From Certhia americana (Eukaryota > Chordata > Aves > Passeriformes > Certhiidae), in NCBI GenBank assembly GCA_018697195.1, contig CM031878.1:8765797-8829796 (forward strand): a stretch of DNA of 64,000 nt, written 5' to 3'. The notes under the pieces are model-generated. The model did not search any database and had not been told where the DNA came from. It was given only the letters and a program-made list of their open reading frames with translations. A program made the translations under genes and the position numbers. Below, one piece after another: positions 31,185 through 44,555 of the stretch. How positions within the stretch are numbered: position 1 is the stretch's first letter; every line of letters begins with the position of its first letter.

Positions 31185-31573
31185 AGAGGCTGAAAGAGAT
31201 GGGGGTTTTCAGCCTGGAGAAGAAAAGGCTTTGGGGAGACTGTGGAGCACCTTCCAGTATCTATGGGGGTCCTCTACAAGAAAGATGGAGAGGAACTTTT
31301 TACATGGACCCAAAGGAATGACTTTAAACTCAAAGGAGCTAAGTTTAGATCAGGTATTAGGAAGAAATTCTTTACTGGAAGGTTGGTGAGTCAATGAAAA
31401 GGGTTGCCCAGAGAAGCTGTGGGTGCTCCATCCCTCAAAATGTCCAAATCATGCTGAATGGGGCTCTGAGAAATCTGATCAGATGGCAGGTTCCCTGCCC
31501 ATGGAAGGAGGGTTGGAACTAGACAATCTTTAAGGTGCCCTACCAAACCAAACTATTCAGTGAATGGATGATA
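31185..31573 (+). mobile_element. CR1 LINE, 5'-truncated 3' copy
   Basis: Clear CR1 3' region. It reads 'gaggctgaaagagatgggggttttcagcctggagaagaaaaggct', then 'gcaccttccagtatct', 'ttaggaagaaattcttta', 'gttgcccagagaagctgtggg', 'gttggaactagacaatctttaaggt', and a degenerate terminal ATTCAGTGAATGGATGAT. This covers the end of ORF2 and the 3' UTR. The 5' end is truncated as usual for CR1, and divergence is high, so it is an old copy. Confidence 0.9.
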
Positions 31574-32772
31574 AGAGACCAAAGCCTGGTCCTGGCATGT
31601 CCTCCTGGGCAGCTCTAGTACAAATTGTCTGGAGTCTCCCCCTTGCACAAGCCATGGTACACCTCAGCTTGGGCAGCATGGTACAGTGAGCCACCTGCAC
31701 TTATCTGCACAGCATCCTTCAGCCATGTGGTGACATTTGCATCTTCATCTATCACTCAGTAAATGAAAATACTGCATTTGTTTTGTTGCAACACGTCTCT
31801 TCCATGAATGTCTTGACATTTATATACCACCAAGAGACATTACGTTATGTCAGGATTTTATTCTTGTGGCATTATCTACACTAATTAAAGCTGTCACTAC
31901 CTGGCTAAGGCAGGTAGGAAAGTAATGAAGTTCCTTGAATTTCTGATTCTATTGCAGTTGCAACAAAGGAGGCAGCTGATGCCATGGGGATGGGCCCCAC
32001 ACCCCTGCATTCTGCCTTGAACCCTGCACAGTGCCTTGGCATGCAGCAAAGTGCTCCATGCACTTTGCATGTTCATAGCAAACCAAGGCTGTGCCCAGAA
32101 GCTCCAGCACTGGAATGGGCACTATTCCTGAGCACATATGCATCTCTTTCATAGTTCAGCTATTATAAACCAAAAGAATCATGCTTTCTGGAAAGCTAGG
32201 AAAGACCAGGCTTACATCATCCAGAGGATCAGGAGAAGCATTTGCCATACAGATGGGTGCAGGCAGTATCCATGAGTACACAAACCTTTTCCTTTTCTTG
32301 CCCTACCTCCCTTTTCTGGAGTGTAGCCTAGGCAGGCAGTGGGGCAGGTAATCAATGAGGCAGCTCTATGGTGATGCCCTAGGCTCTTGTATGATTCAAG
32401 TGTCTCAGCACCTCCTGCAGATAGCCTAAATATTATCTGGAGCCATTTACTCACTGCCAGCTTCTGCCGAGAGCTTTAAGCTATATCCTTTCCTGTAACC
32501 TCCCTGAGATGTACCAGGACTGGGCCAAAGGCCCAAAAGGCCATGTGCTGGATGTAAACTGTGGTTTGCCATCAAAGAGTTATAGTATTCCATTAGCATG
32601 TTTTTACTCATGGATGAAAATGTAACAATTTGGGGAAAATGAACTACAGACCGCAACAGTTGAGAAGTAATCTCCTACAGTTTTTACAAGCTTTATCAGA
32701 CAGCAGGGCAAAGACATTTTTCTTCCTCTATGCAAATGGAAGTAGTTACTCTCGTATTTATAAAAGAAACTT
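31574..32772. other. Intergenic, nothing recognised
   Basis: No gene or repeat family recognised between the CR1 copy and the following LTR. Confidence 0.55.
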
Positions 32773-33335
32773 TGTCCTGGCTTTGACTGGGATAATTTCC
32801 TCTTCATAGTTGGTACAGCGCTGTGTTTTGGATTCAGTATGAGAATCATACTGAATGAGAGGCACATCATACTGTTGGAGGCACAGTGGTGTTTTGATTG
32901 TTGCTAATTAATGCTTACCCTGTGTCAAGGACACTTCAGCGTCCTGTGCTCTGCAGCGATCAGATGCACAAAAGCTGGGGGAGCATGGCCAGGAGAGCTG
33001 GCCCAACTTGCCTAAAGGGATATTCCATACACAGACTGCCATGGCCAGCACAAAAACACTGGGAATTTTTCCTGAAAAGGGATCAATCAGGCGTTGGGGA
33101 TAAGGTTTGGCATCGGTCAGCAGGTAGTGAGCAATTTATTGTGCTTCACTTGTTTTCTTCTTGAGTTTTATCTTGGTTTTTAAATTATTGTTATATTTTG
33201 CTCCTTTTCAGTTATCTCAGCTTACAGGTTTTACTTTTGATTCTCTTTCCTATTCCTCCAGGGAGGGGCTGGGATGTGGAGGATAAGTGAGTGGCTGTGT
33301 GGTTCCTAGTTGCCAGGTAGGCTTAACCCGTTACA
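32773..33335 (+). mobile_element. ERVL-type solo LTR, about 563 bp
   Basis: Starts TGTCCTGGCTTTGACTGGGA and ends CTTAACCCGTTACA, giving TG...CA termini. Internally it carries 'ttggtacagcgctgtgttttggatt', 'gttgctaattaatgcttaccctgtgtcaagg', and 'ctaaagggatattccata', all typical of a widespread avian ERVL LTR. No internal retroviral sequence or second LTR is nearby, so it is a solo LTR. The 5-bp flanks (AACTT and GAGTT) match only partly. A perfect 11-bp inverted repeat lies inside at 32832-32856. Confidence 0.8.
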
Positions 33336-36300
33336 GAGTTTCACACAGACACATACTATCTATATATAATACATTTCTTGGACACATAGAGATGTTCTAA
33401 GACTCATCATAATTTAAGCACCGTGAGACAGAGAGGGTAGAGGGTTCAGCAGCTGATTAATTCTTCTTGCTGGAATAGGTTTGTATTACTGATGTGCCCA
33501 TCACCTCTGCAGGGCTCTAATTTGGAAAGGAGGAAAATGCCTCCAGGGTGCCCTTCCAGGGTGCCTCTTCCCAGGTGTTGGTGGGCACTACTGTGTCCCA
33601 GGCACAGCTTCATGTCCAGTTAGTTCAGCCACTGACTTCTCAGAGGACACTGTCATTTAAATCAGAAACTTTTTTCTGCTGTTCCTTCCTGGAAATGGAC
33701 TGTTTGGCATAGGACTACTTCTGGTTTAATGACAGGCCCCTTCCCCAGTATAGGGTCAGATTTCCCAGTTAATTTTTAGCTGCCATACAACTTCTGATGT
33801 GTCAAAGTAAAAATATAAGTGTCTTAAAACCACAACTTGGGTAAAGAAAAGAAATCGGGGGTTGTTTTTTCTTTCAAAAAAGATTGAAAAGTTGGACATA
33901 AAGCCAAGTGGGCCTAATGGTCTATCTATGTCAATGGAAAACAAATCCACTAATAATCTGTGGGACAGTGCTCCTTTGCACAGCCAGTGTTCTGCCTCCT
34001 TCCACAGCTCATGCACACGCTGCCTGTGCCATGCTGGAGGTGCCTCCTGAAGTCCATGCTGGCAAAGACCAGGAGATGTGAAAACAGCTGTTCCAGCTGG
34101 AGGCTGGCTAGGTGCTGAACAGGCTTCATATTGTGGAGTGTAAAGTGAATTATCCTTATCTTTAGTAGAAGACTTGTTCATTTCTGTGTCTCATGGGGAA
34201 ACACGTATTTGGGAAATTAATGATTGTCCCCAGCTAAAATCTCTAAGGCACCTTTTTGTTTTAATTGTTACTACTGAAGTCCCCTGGCTTTGTAGTCTCT
34301 CTATTCTCTCTTGTTAGCAGAACTGGTAATTGTATTTTAAAATAATTACAACATTTCCTCTGATGAGCTTAGCTCCTTTAGCCAGGTCGAACAAAGGTCA
34401 GAGGAGATATAATATCTCTTAATAAATATGCTGGGTGGTGAATGCTGAGAAGAGGAAAAAAGCTTTTTGAGATGAAACATATTATTAGCTTAGGATCAAA
34501 TTACTATCTGTTGGTTATGGATAAATTTATACTTTCATATAGAAGACAGTTTGTTGTGAGGGGCTTGTTTGGTCACAGAAGTGGAGGGCTTGGGCTTGTT
34601 TTAAGATGGAACATCATGGCCTCAAGTGAGGGGCAGAACAGTGAAGAGAGGAACACTCAGAGGAAAGGGATGAGGTTTGTGCTTCTGCTGACACAGTTTT
34701 TGTACTATCATTACACGTGTTTAAGCTCTCTGGGGTCTGGGAAGGACATTTCTCTTTGGCTTTACCCAAGACAGTGACTGGTGAACCAGGGCAGTGGTTA
34801 CATGCACTTCTGCTGCTGGGGCATCCAAAGGAGTCTCAGTGCATGTTTCCTTGTTTTGCTCTGCTTAAACCTCTGTGGTGGTTTAAACAACAGAAGGAGA
34901 TAGTAACAGCTGCAACAGCACATCAGTTTGCAGTTACTGGAGAGCCCCTGATGTCCCCAGTCTCTCCTGTTCTCTTCCTATGGGTGCATCTTGGTTTATC
35001 ATCATAGTTCACTGAGTTTGTGGCCTGAGAATGTCTTGGCAGATGGGTAGATGGCCTGGGGTGCCTCTAAATTTGACACTTGCTACCTGGCACGTGGTCA
35101 TCATGACAGTCCCCCTGGCTTGACATTCCTGTCTGAACTGAATATCACTGTCTATTGGCCTGCCAATACCCCTGAAAAGCACGAGATGCTACTTTGTAAG
35201 GTCTTTATTCCAGGCTGAATCTTCACAAAATTATCATCACTAAAATTACTCTCCTGTATCATTTGCTATGTACTTTTTTCCAGCCTTCCTTCATGAAACC
35301 ACAAAGTTCTATTTAAGTGAGGGTTTTTGCTTAGAAAAAACTTTCTCTTCAAGTATGCTAACTCTTATCAACCAGGCCTGTGATAGCTCAAAAAATATAA
35401 CATCCACCAAGTGAGAATTATTGGCGAGAAAATAGCTCCTTGTAACAGTCTCTCTGGCATTCAGCAGTGTGTTGTCTTTACCTGAGACAGAATTCCTGGA
35501 TTTTAGACTTCTTCCACAGTAAATCATGAGACCTGCTAGGTGCAGTGTGTGTCCCATTAGCTGTGGAAGCTCAGTCCTTGGAAACAGAAAAAAAAGTTTT
35601 AGCTATCTCCTTCTGTTATATTCTTCAAGGGTAGGCAAATGTCACTGAATAAACAATTTGGGAAAAAAAATTGTAATTTTGACAGGATGGTGTACACACA
35701 GAAACAATGATGAATTTTTTGAAAATTAAGGGTTTCTGGGACAATGTGATGCACCATTGTCTAAGAGTATGGTATGGTCTAAAAAAGCATATTCTTTCTG
35801 CTTACTTCTGTAATAACTGTTTGAACGCCTTCTCAAGACTTCATAAATAACCCACTACAGACTGAGAGTAAAATCTCAACAGGGGTGCAGCACCTACAAT
35901 TTCTAGAATTATGAAGGAAGATAAATGAGGCAGCATGTCCATTTCATACTACTCATGCTGCTGCTGTGTATGCTTTGCTTGCTCTGCGTGATAAGCAGAT
36001 ACAGGAAAGCTGTGAACCTTGCCATGTGGCATCAGCAGCATGCAACCCTGGGGTTTTTTTGTGGTGGTGGTTGTTGTTGTTTTGTATTTTTTTTTTTTGC
36101 ATGGTAGGAGGATGAAGAGAAAGGCTTAATTGTGAGGAAAAATATTGTGAAAGCATTGATCCAGTATCTGAATCTCAGGCCAGTCAATAGGTCCTCAGCT
36201 TCTCTCTACCTAGCTCTTTCCTACTCTGTTGCAGCAGGGTACTCTAGTGATTGGTTTTGGATACTAGAAGATGAAAGACCTAACTAGTTCATCTGTCAGG

Positions 36301-39300
36301 GAGATTTCTTTTGGAAATGCCAGCAGGGTCAGACAGGAAGTGAGAGCAATGGCGCAGCAAGGAGACAAGTCTCCAGGCAAATTCCAAAGCCTGGAATTGA
36401 ATAGACATGTCTGTGAACATGCAGGTAGATATGGTGTGTCAGTGTCAGCAGTTGTCCTTTTTTCCAGAACAATACTTCCTACTGATATTTTTTTATCTTT
36501 CAGTGGGGAATTTTTGTTTCTGTTTCAAAAACACAGCTGGGCAATAAATGTATTTACATTACATTACATTTTTGGTTTTAAGCACTTTAGCATGGGCAAG
36601 TTAGTAAAATAATCATGGCTACCTTAATAAAGAAATCCAAAATGTCAATAAATTGTTCATAACTATGACTAATAATTGTCTATAATCACAGATATCCATA
36701 AGACCATCTCTAACAGTAGCCATTGGAGTCTGGCACATTTGTTTAGGGATACTTATAAAGAGTCTGCATAGAAATTGTGACCAAGGATTTTTAAAAGCTG
36801 TCCATTTCACGACCTGCCACCTCCCTAAATGAAAAGCATGTGGATCTGTAATGTCAGCATTTTCTGCAGGGGTGCACCACGCTTCAGTGTGTGCTTGGGA
36901 CTCTTGTATCTCGAAATATCAAGAGCTGCTGTGTTAGGTGAGGTTTTCTGGACATCTTTGTCACTGTCCATAAGCAAAATCAAGTCATTCTGAATTGTTA
37001 GGAATATTTTTGTCCCTCTTCCAAGTTTGCAGAAATCCTGCACCTTCACTCCATGCAAGAGGAAAAATTGCCCAGTCCTTTGAGGGCAGCCTTTCATTAC
37101 ACAGGACCTAATGTACGTATGCTAGTAACCCCTAAAAGTAATTCTCTCTTTCTACTCAGAACGTGCAGCAGTCATGCTGGTGGTGAAGAACATGATCACT
37201 GCCTTTACTCAAAGTGAAAAATGAAGGCCTTTCTCAACTATCTAGGTAGTGAATCCACCCAACCCTACTTGTTTATTCTTCAAAATCATGCAGTGTTCAT
37301 GGATGTTTAGTCTCCCACACTCTAGTCATGCATGAACTCATCTACTGTTGCTGATGATCCTTTTAAGCCCTAGAGACCATGGCTGAGCAACAGCATTCTG
37401 TCTTGTTAAAAAGACCCAGGTTTTGCTGGCCACACTGAACACCAACACAGCAAAATCCATGTAGTGCCCAGGACTGGGCCAAAGTAGGATGTGGGGAGAG
37501 TAGCAGGCTCTGGACAGACAGCAGGCTCTTCCAGTGATGTGGCTGCAAAGATATTTCAAAAAGCCCATGAGTCTACAGAGTTAGACTACTTTGTACAAGA
37601 AACAGTGGGCTTTTAATTAATTCTTTTATATTAATGACATTAAACAGTATTTTCCCAGATGATCTGAACAGAGATTGTTGTTTTTTTCCCCTACATTTAG
37701 ATTTACACCAAAGAAAAGCTTTAGAAGGCACTACATAAAGCATTTCACAGTGGCCACTGCAGAGGCTCTAATGCTTAGTGTTAATATCTCCCTTCTGTGT
37801 ATACATTTCTAATCAGGATTGTACAGATTTTATACTGGCTTTCACTGAAACTTCATCAGTCTAGTATCTGAAGGGTTTCCATGGTGCTTCAGCCAGGTAT
37901 GGGTCATTCTGTAGTATGTCATCAGAGAGAAAAATGAAGTTGCAGAAAAGCATTTTACTTTGTTTAGACTTGAACTATTTTGAGTTTTGGGCTCTTTTAA
38001 TGGCTACAGTTCTGGTTGCCTTAATAAACAGCTGTGAAACTGAGGCTGAGTCACGTGTTATGACAGGAGTGAACTTGCAGAGACAACAAGGATAAAAGCA
38101 CTGTTCTTTGATGGCACCCAGCATCAGCACTGTGAAAAACAAAGCAAACTTCAGACTGAACTTTGTCTGCCTGCAGATGCGCAAATAGAAATCAAGTCTT
38201 CCTGAGCTATCAAATACAGTCTCCCACTATCCTTGTCTGTCACTTGTTGTTTTCCTATTCACATGTCTACCAAGCCCACTTCTGCACATCATCTTACCTG
38301 TGGTCGAGGCTGAGGGACTTTTTCAGAGATTCTTGTGGCTGACCACTGTCCTCCCACTTCCAGCCTGACACTATTATTGACAGTTTTCCCCTTTTACTGT
38401 AGTGCCAAACACATACCTCTTAGCCTTAAAATCTCTTCTCACTGTTGTTTAGTTTATCCATACTCTATTTCAAGAGAAAAATTCCACTGTTCTTTGCCAA
38501 TTGTGTCCAATGGCTAACCACTCCAGAATGTTTCATGCCCTCACAGAGACCAGCCACCCATTTTGATGTGTGTTTACTCTAATGCATATTAATTCATACT
38601 GCAGACGAATTGCTTTTGTTGTAAATAAAAAAAAAAAAAGTCAGAATATGTTCACAACAGCTTTTTCTATTCTGCAATAATATTGTTTAATGTCAGCCCC
38701 TGGATGAGGTTAAGACCATAATCCAGTGGATGTGAGCTCCAACCACACTTCTGAGCATGGTTACACTCACCTTCTCCCCACCCTCAGGAGTATTTCATTA
38801 TCCTTGGCAAAGTGGTGTTCCTAGAGAGCTCATAGCTGGTGGCTTGGGCACTCAGGCAGGTGCTGTGTGCTTACACCCTTCTAGGTGAGGTTTCCTAGTG
38901 CTGTGGGGATCTGGGCAGGCCCTTGGGGCCCACAAGGTCTTTACAGCAGGGACATGGAGTGCTGATTTATGAATATGGCAGGAGAGGAGGGAATCACAGG
39001 GCTTAAACAGGTGACTGCATCCTGGAGTGGTGAGCGGGAAATTTTAGGGCTCTAGTGATGCAGTGATGCCTTGAGCCATTCCTGGGGCTCATGGACACCA
39101 GGCCAGCCATATTGTCCTGGGCACCATCACCCACCTCTTCTGCAAAATGGCAGAGTGCAGGGAGCTCAGCCTGCGGCTCCCTGACGTGGAATGGGCAATC
39201 TCCAGCTGAAAGACATGAATGCTAGGGCAAGGATTTTTGTTGCACCATCACCATCAGGAGGGGGAATATCACTGAAACAGGATGAGCAAGTAGTTTGGTG

Positions 39301-41924
39301 TTACCTGGAATATTTTTGTAGAAACCATGGAAACAGACTTTCTCAAAATTAACAGCAGCTTTGCTGTCTGGGAGCTCATTCTGCCCCTGCTTAAGCTGTT
39401 CCTCATTGTTAATCCCTTTTCTGTGGTAAGGCTTCCTGAGAAGGTGAAGCCAAGCATCTGAGTACTTGTCTAAGTTTGGTCATTCCACCACTATGGCTTC
39501 AGAGGAACAGCAACTTTGTCAGTGAAATCTTTGTGTATACTATGAGAGTGTGTGTGTAATTTCTGACGAGATAATTTTAATTTATTCATGTATAAAAGCT
39601 CTCACAGTTTGATGTTTATCCTGCATTGTTCTTGTACATGGACAAATCACTCTCCAGTGCTGTGTCAGAAACAATTATTTATGGCCTGGTGAAGGTCTCA
39701 TTTTTCTATTATATTTTATCATTCTGCTTCATACTAATTACAAACGGGAACTGTTTATTTACTCAAACCACAGGGGCTCAGCAGTATTGCTAGGTACTCT
39801 GCATGGCAATGTGAAATGCAAAGAAGAGAGTTGCTCTCTGAGTGGGCTTCTTTTCCCCATACACAGGCTGGCAGCATTATGGATGCACGGTGGAACCTAC
39901 ACTTCACTTATTCTGCCAACTTGTGTGTATTAGTGCTATTTAATATTCACTGTGAGGAGGGTATTTTTGAGGACTTCTAGGGATCAGTTTAGTCTCAGAG
40001 CTGTTTTATTTGATGAGGTCTGGTTTGTTGTGCTTTTTTTCAATGGGGCTGATAAATAGCATCTTATCAGAAGCTCTTTCAAGAGTTTCTCTTGTTGTAC
40101 CCGGGGCTGTTTTGTACCTTGTGGGCTGTGGCAGAGCATATGCTGCTGTGTGGTGCTGCCAGGCAGATGTGTGGGGGGAGCTGGGCAGTGCTGTGACAGC
40201 TCCTGTTTTGTCACCCAGCTCACACAGCAGGACCAAATGGAAGGGGAAGCCACAGGGTAAGAGGCTATGATACTTCCTCCTTACTTTGCTGCAACTTCCC
40301 AGGCAGCTGATCTGCTCTTCTAGCCTGAGGGTGAATAACAGCAATTGTCATAATATGACACTTTTTCCAGAGATTTCTGAACTGCACTATCATAATCAAA
40401 TGGAAGAATAATTAATTAAAAAAAAAAAAAATCCAAGCATTGAAGGCCTATACTTCTTGAGGATTTTTTTTTATTAACGTGAATCACTGAACACTGTTAT
40501 TAAAATAAAAACCATTGTCCTAGTTGCTGCAAACAGAGCCAATGTTTTATGGTGGAAGTTCTTTTATCTGCAGCTGCGTAGAGCCTGATTCTTTTTATTG
40601 AGTCAGAGGGAGAAAGAATTTGAACAATACATTAGAGCAAAAGGAAAATCTCATAATTTTGTTCCTTGATATGGTGATCCATCTGTAATTCAATATCAGT
40701 CATATATCAGATGGTAATAAAATCACTGTGAGACAAGGTACAAATCTGATGGTTATTTTTCCAAACTGAATGGTGGCCTTTTCAACCTTTTTTAAGGGGC
40801 TCTGCCTGCAAAGAGTACAGAAATTGCTTTTACTTGATCCAATTTCACATTACTACAAAGAGTAAATTTCATGCTACATTTCATTTTCAGATGTAGGATA
40901 TAAAATCATGAGCTACGAAAGAGAGTCGAGTACTGCTCCCATCCTTTGTCTCATAATAAAACAAATAAACAAACAAAAAACATGGTGAGAAACAGAGAGT
41001 TTCCTAAGGAAAAAAGCCCTGCCACACAGGGGTGAAATCAGGATTCTGTATACCTTCCTATATAATATGTAACTGCTTCATTTATTTAAGGGGCAGTGAT
41101 TTGCACAGAGGAAGGTCAGGAGTTCATATGTCCTGCCTGCCTCAGTTCCTGCCTGTGGTTCTCACTGAATGCATGATCTGTCATTCACTCCTCTGGTCAG
41201 CTGATTAATCAATATAAATGCTGGAAGACACCTTTAGTTACTTAATCTGACCCATATGCCACATGCTATAAAGCTTCACCCTGACTCATTGATCTCTGTA
41301 TGATTTATCTTCCAGAAAAATACCCATTCTTGATTTAGAGAGGCCAAGTGACAGCTGAACATCAGTGTCTCTTGGTGCTTTGTTCCAGCTGTCAGCATCC
41401 TCACCTGCCAGACTTGGTGTCCTCATCTCTCGGAGATGGAGATGTCTGCCAACTGTTCTTGTTTTACTCTTGTCTGTGACTGAGATGTCTTGTCTTTACC
41501 AATGGTTGTATTTCAGCAGGCGGCAAAGGGAACCCTTATGCACCTTCTGAGCTCTGTAGTCCTACAAAACCCTACAGTGTTTCATCCAGCCCAAAAATAC
41601 ATAGAAAATTTTAAATTACATAATTAATATATTATGCTAAGGCTATATTATGCTAAGGCAATCTAGCTGCAATCAGAAGTTTGCCCCTTATTTTTGTCTG
41701 AAGATTAAACCTGAGAAACAGATCTATCACCTAGTAAAGGACAAATCAGATAGCTGACCTTTTATTTGAAAGTCTTGAGACAGTACTTTGCAGGAAAAGC
41801 AAAATCTAAGAATTTTCAAACAACACAGAAGAAAATTCACTACCAGGGAGATTAACATGTTGATACACTGAAGAAATACCACAGAACTTGACCATGTCAG
41901 ACCAAACCCAGCTGCATTTCTTCA
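33336..41924. other. Intergenic, no recognised gene
   Basis: About 8.6 kb of non-coding DNA, AT-rich with GC-richer patches near 34080, 38700-39200 and 40090-40260. It includes a short T-rich stretch (36050-36100) and a 14-bp direct duplication at 41630-41659. A strong acceptor-like TTCTCTCTTTCTACTCAG ends at 37159 but has no convincing exon. Confidence 0.55.
41630..41659. repeat. Short tandem duplication TATTATGCTAAGGC
   Basis: Two near-adjacent copies of TATTATGCTAAGGC separated by two bases. It is a simple local duplication. Confidence 0.9.
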
Positions 41925-42116
41925 TGTATTGGTTTTGCACAGCCTCATTTTGATGGGGGTGTGGGAGGGTAGGAAGCAGAGAGGTGCCTGCTGTGAGAAA
42001 TTGCCAGAAACTTCCACCATATCCAGCAGAGCCAATCCCTGGTGGCTCTGAAGATGGACAAGCCACTGGCCAAGGCTGGGCCGACAAGAAATGGTGGTAA
42101 CACCTTTGTGAGAATG

Positions 42117-42124
42117 TATTTAAG
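42117..42124 (+). promoter_or_regulatory. LTR TATA-like box TATTTAAG
   Basis: TATTTAAG about 190 bp into the LTR, where a U3 promoter is expected. Assigned by position and sequence only. Confidence 0.5.
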
Positions 42125-42880
42125 AAGAAATCAAACCAAAGCTTGTGGTGCAGTTTTAATTCCTGACAGAGAAGAGTAGGAGGTAAGAACACATGAAAAG
42201 AACAACATGCAGACACCAGGTCAGTGAAGGAGGAGGGGCAGGAGGTGCTCCAGGGGCCAGAGCACAGATTCCCCTGCAGCCCCTGGTGCAGCCCCTGGTG
42301 AGGCAGCTGTGCCCCTGCAGCCCTGGAAGGTCCACAGGGATGCAGAGATCCACCTGCAGCCTCTGGAGGAGCCCATGCCAGAGCATGTGGGTGCCTGAGA
42401 GGAGCTGTGAGCCTGGGAGACCTGTGGGAAGAGGGCCCTGCTCCCAGGCTAGAGCAGCCTGTCCTTGAAGGACTGCACCCCACGGAAGAGTGACCCACTC
42501 TGCAGCTGTTTGAGGGGTGCTGTTGTCCATGGGATGGACTCACATTGGAGAAGATCATGGAGAAATGTCTCCTGTGGGAGGGACCCTATGGTGCAGCAGG
42601 GGAATGACTCCTCTCCCTCAGCAGCGAGAGAAGCCCCAGGTGATGGATGAACTGACCACAACCCCCATTCCCTGTCTCCTTGCACTGCTGGGGTAGGAGG
42701 TAGAGCTGGGAAGGAAGGAAAGGTGGAGGAAGGTGTTTTAAAGGGTTTATTTGTCTTCTCATTATCCTGACCTGATTTTGTTACAAAAAATTCATCTCAT
42801 ATCTCTAAGTTGAGCCTGTTCTGCCCATGATATTTGATGAGTGGTCTCTCCTGGTCCTTACCTCAACTCATGAACACTTC

Positions 42881-42886
42881 AATAAA
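42881..42886 (+). terminator. LTR poly(A) signal AATAAA
   Basis: AATAAA followed by TTTTGTCTCCCCTGCC, about 85 bp before the LTR end. This is consistent with R/U5 of a + strand LTR. Confidence 0.6.
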
Positions 42887-42975
42887 TTTTGTCTCCCCTG
42901 CCAGCTGCAGCGGGGAGTCAGAGAGTGGCTTTGGTGGGGGCCTGGCATCTGCCCAGGTTAATCCACTACACTTCA

Positions 42976-44405
42976 ATGGGCCCACAATTCTTCATTGTTT
43001 TTTCATAAGTATATTAAAGTAGGGGGCAAAAAACATTAGAGATCAGCATCCCTGAAGAAAACTCATTGTGATTTAAAATAAGCACAGCTGAAAACCTTTG
43101 ATGTCTTTCTGTGTTGCCATTGCAACAGGTATATAAATAATCTCTCTCTCAGGCACAACTGTATCAGGCAAATCCTAGCTACTGTAACATCTCTGTGTGG
43201 CACACACAGAGTGATTAGTCCTGCCTGACACTTATGCTGTCAGGATTCTCTTCTTGTTTCTAAGGCAAAATTAGAGTGATTTTTGCTTAGAAGTAACAAA
43301 CTCTAGAAATGGCTTTACTGAAACTTAGATCTGTCCTCTCTCAACAGAAATACAGAAGGGTGTTCATGGTCTGCTGAATCTCTGTCCGTAGCATGGGAGA
43401 TCAAGAGTCCCAACATCTCTGTGGAAAGCTGTGCCTGACCTGCCATCTGCAGACCTGTATTATCAAACTGTGTAATAGACTGTTAAGTGAGGACTTGAAA
43501 ATCTCTATGCACAGAGAAAAAACTTATGGATTTTTGTTAGACAGACACTTCTGTTTATGTAGGTCTGTATATTAGTGAGTCACCCAGGCTCTATTTCCCC
43601 CAGTTTGTGATAGGATGTGAAGCAAGACATTTATGCCATACTTCTGTATGTATGTAGAGATTACAAATAGTTTTCCATCCTTTCCTTTTGGCAGAAACCC
43701 CAGAGCTTGAAAATTCTATACCTATGGGCAGAGAGCAGTTGATGGAACTTTTACCTAGACAAGACATACATAAGCATTAGTAGTTTTGTAACAATGTTAG
43801 GAAACATTTAAGGATCCAAATTAATCTTTTAGTCTCGCCAGTTACTTTGAGCTCTCCAAAACAGGCTAGCAAAGTAAGAAGAGCATTAGACTATTTACTC
43901 TATATGCTATATACTATAGCAAAGTGTTCATGTTTTGGTCAGGAAGTTTTCAGGTAGTCCGGAAACTTTCTTTGTATTTTGTTTTTACAGCAAAGATATG
44001 TCTCTATTGATCCTTATTCGTATCATATCAAGTATAGGTTCTCACAATTCCTTTTTTCCTCTGTCTTAGTATGAATGCTGAGAAGCCTACGACTGTATAG
44101 CATGCAGCTAGTGTGTCTCAAAAGCAGTGACATCCAAGGAGAGCAATTAAATTCCATATCAGGGTTCAAAAATGGTCATCTCAATTGACAAAGTCACTTC
44201 CAGAATAACCATAAGCTTTCTGATTGAGGGACTTCTCCATCATCCATAAAATTGCATGCTCTGAGATAATACTTCTGGGACAGTTTCTTGTGTTGCACAG
44301 GGAATCTACAGTTGCATTTCCCTGTAGAAGAGGGAGGAGTGGGCTGAGTGTGAGCGTAGCACATTCTTCTCTAAGATCAGGGATTGGTATTAAAACCAAT
44401 ACCAT
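42976..44405. other. Intergenic, nothing recognised
   Basis: AT-rich sequence between the solo LTR and a CR1 scrap. No gene or repeat family recognised. Confidence 0.55.
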
Positions 44406-44468
44406 GGCAGAGGGGCTGGAACTACTTTATCTCTAAGGTTGCTTCCAACCCAAACTATTCTGTGGTTA
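44406..44468 (+). mobile_element. CR1 LINE fragment, 3' end
   Basis: Reads 'ggcagaggggctggaactactttat', then 'ctctaaggttgcttccaacc', then 'caaactattctgtggttata', the end of an avian CR1 3' UTR with its ATTCTRTG terminal repeat. About 60 bp remains. Confidence 0.8.
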
Positions 44469-44555
44469 TAACACATGCAAAAAACCCAAAAAACCAAAAA
44501 AAACCCCAACAAAAAAAACCAGCAACAAAACAAGAAAAAAAAAAAAAAAAGCCAA
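44469..44555. repeat. A/C-rich low-complexity tract
   Basis: Runs of AAAACCC and AAAAC units end in a stretch of about 18 A interrupted only at its edges. It lies directly after the CR1 3' end and creates the lysine/asparagine-rich open frames seen here. Not coding. Confidence 0.9.

Larger units (their letters stand above)
41925..42970 (+). mobile_element. Complete solo LTR, ERVL-like, 1046 bp
   Basis: Termini TGTATTGG...CCACTACA form a near-perfect inverted repeat. The element is flanked on both sides by the identical 5-bp CTTCA (41920-41924 and 42971-42975), a target-site duplication. Five bases is the length typical of class III (ERVL) integrations. A TATA-like TATTTAAG at 42117-42124 and AATAAA at 42881-42886 give a + strand U3-R-U5 order. 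The body is GC-rich and creates long spurious open frames, including 250 codons on the minus strand. No gag, pol or env is present. Confidence 0.92.

Noticed and set aside
37142..37224. Strong acceptor-like site followed by a short frame ending in TGA
   Set aside because: No donor-bearing upstream partner exon and no recognisable protein, so a single signal is not enough.
41806..42558. 250-codon open frame on the minus strand
   Set aside because: Most of it lies within the GC-rich solo LTR bounded by the CTTCA duplication, on the strand opposite to LTR transcription. Composition explains the lack of stops.
44381..44402. Short palindrome near TTGGTATTAAAACCAATACC
   Set aside because: Arms are only about 6 bp, which is expected by chance in a window this size.
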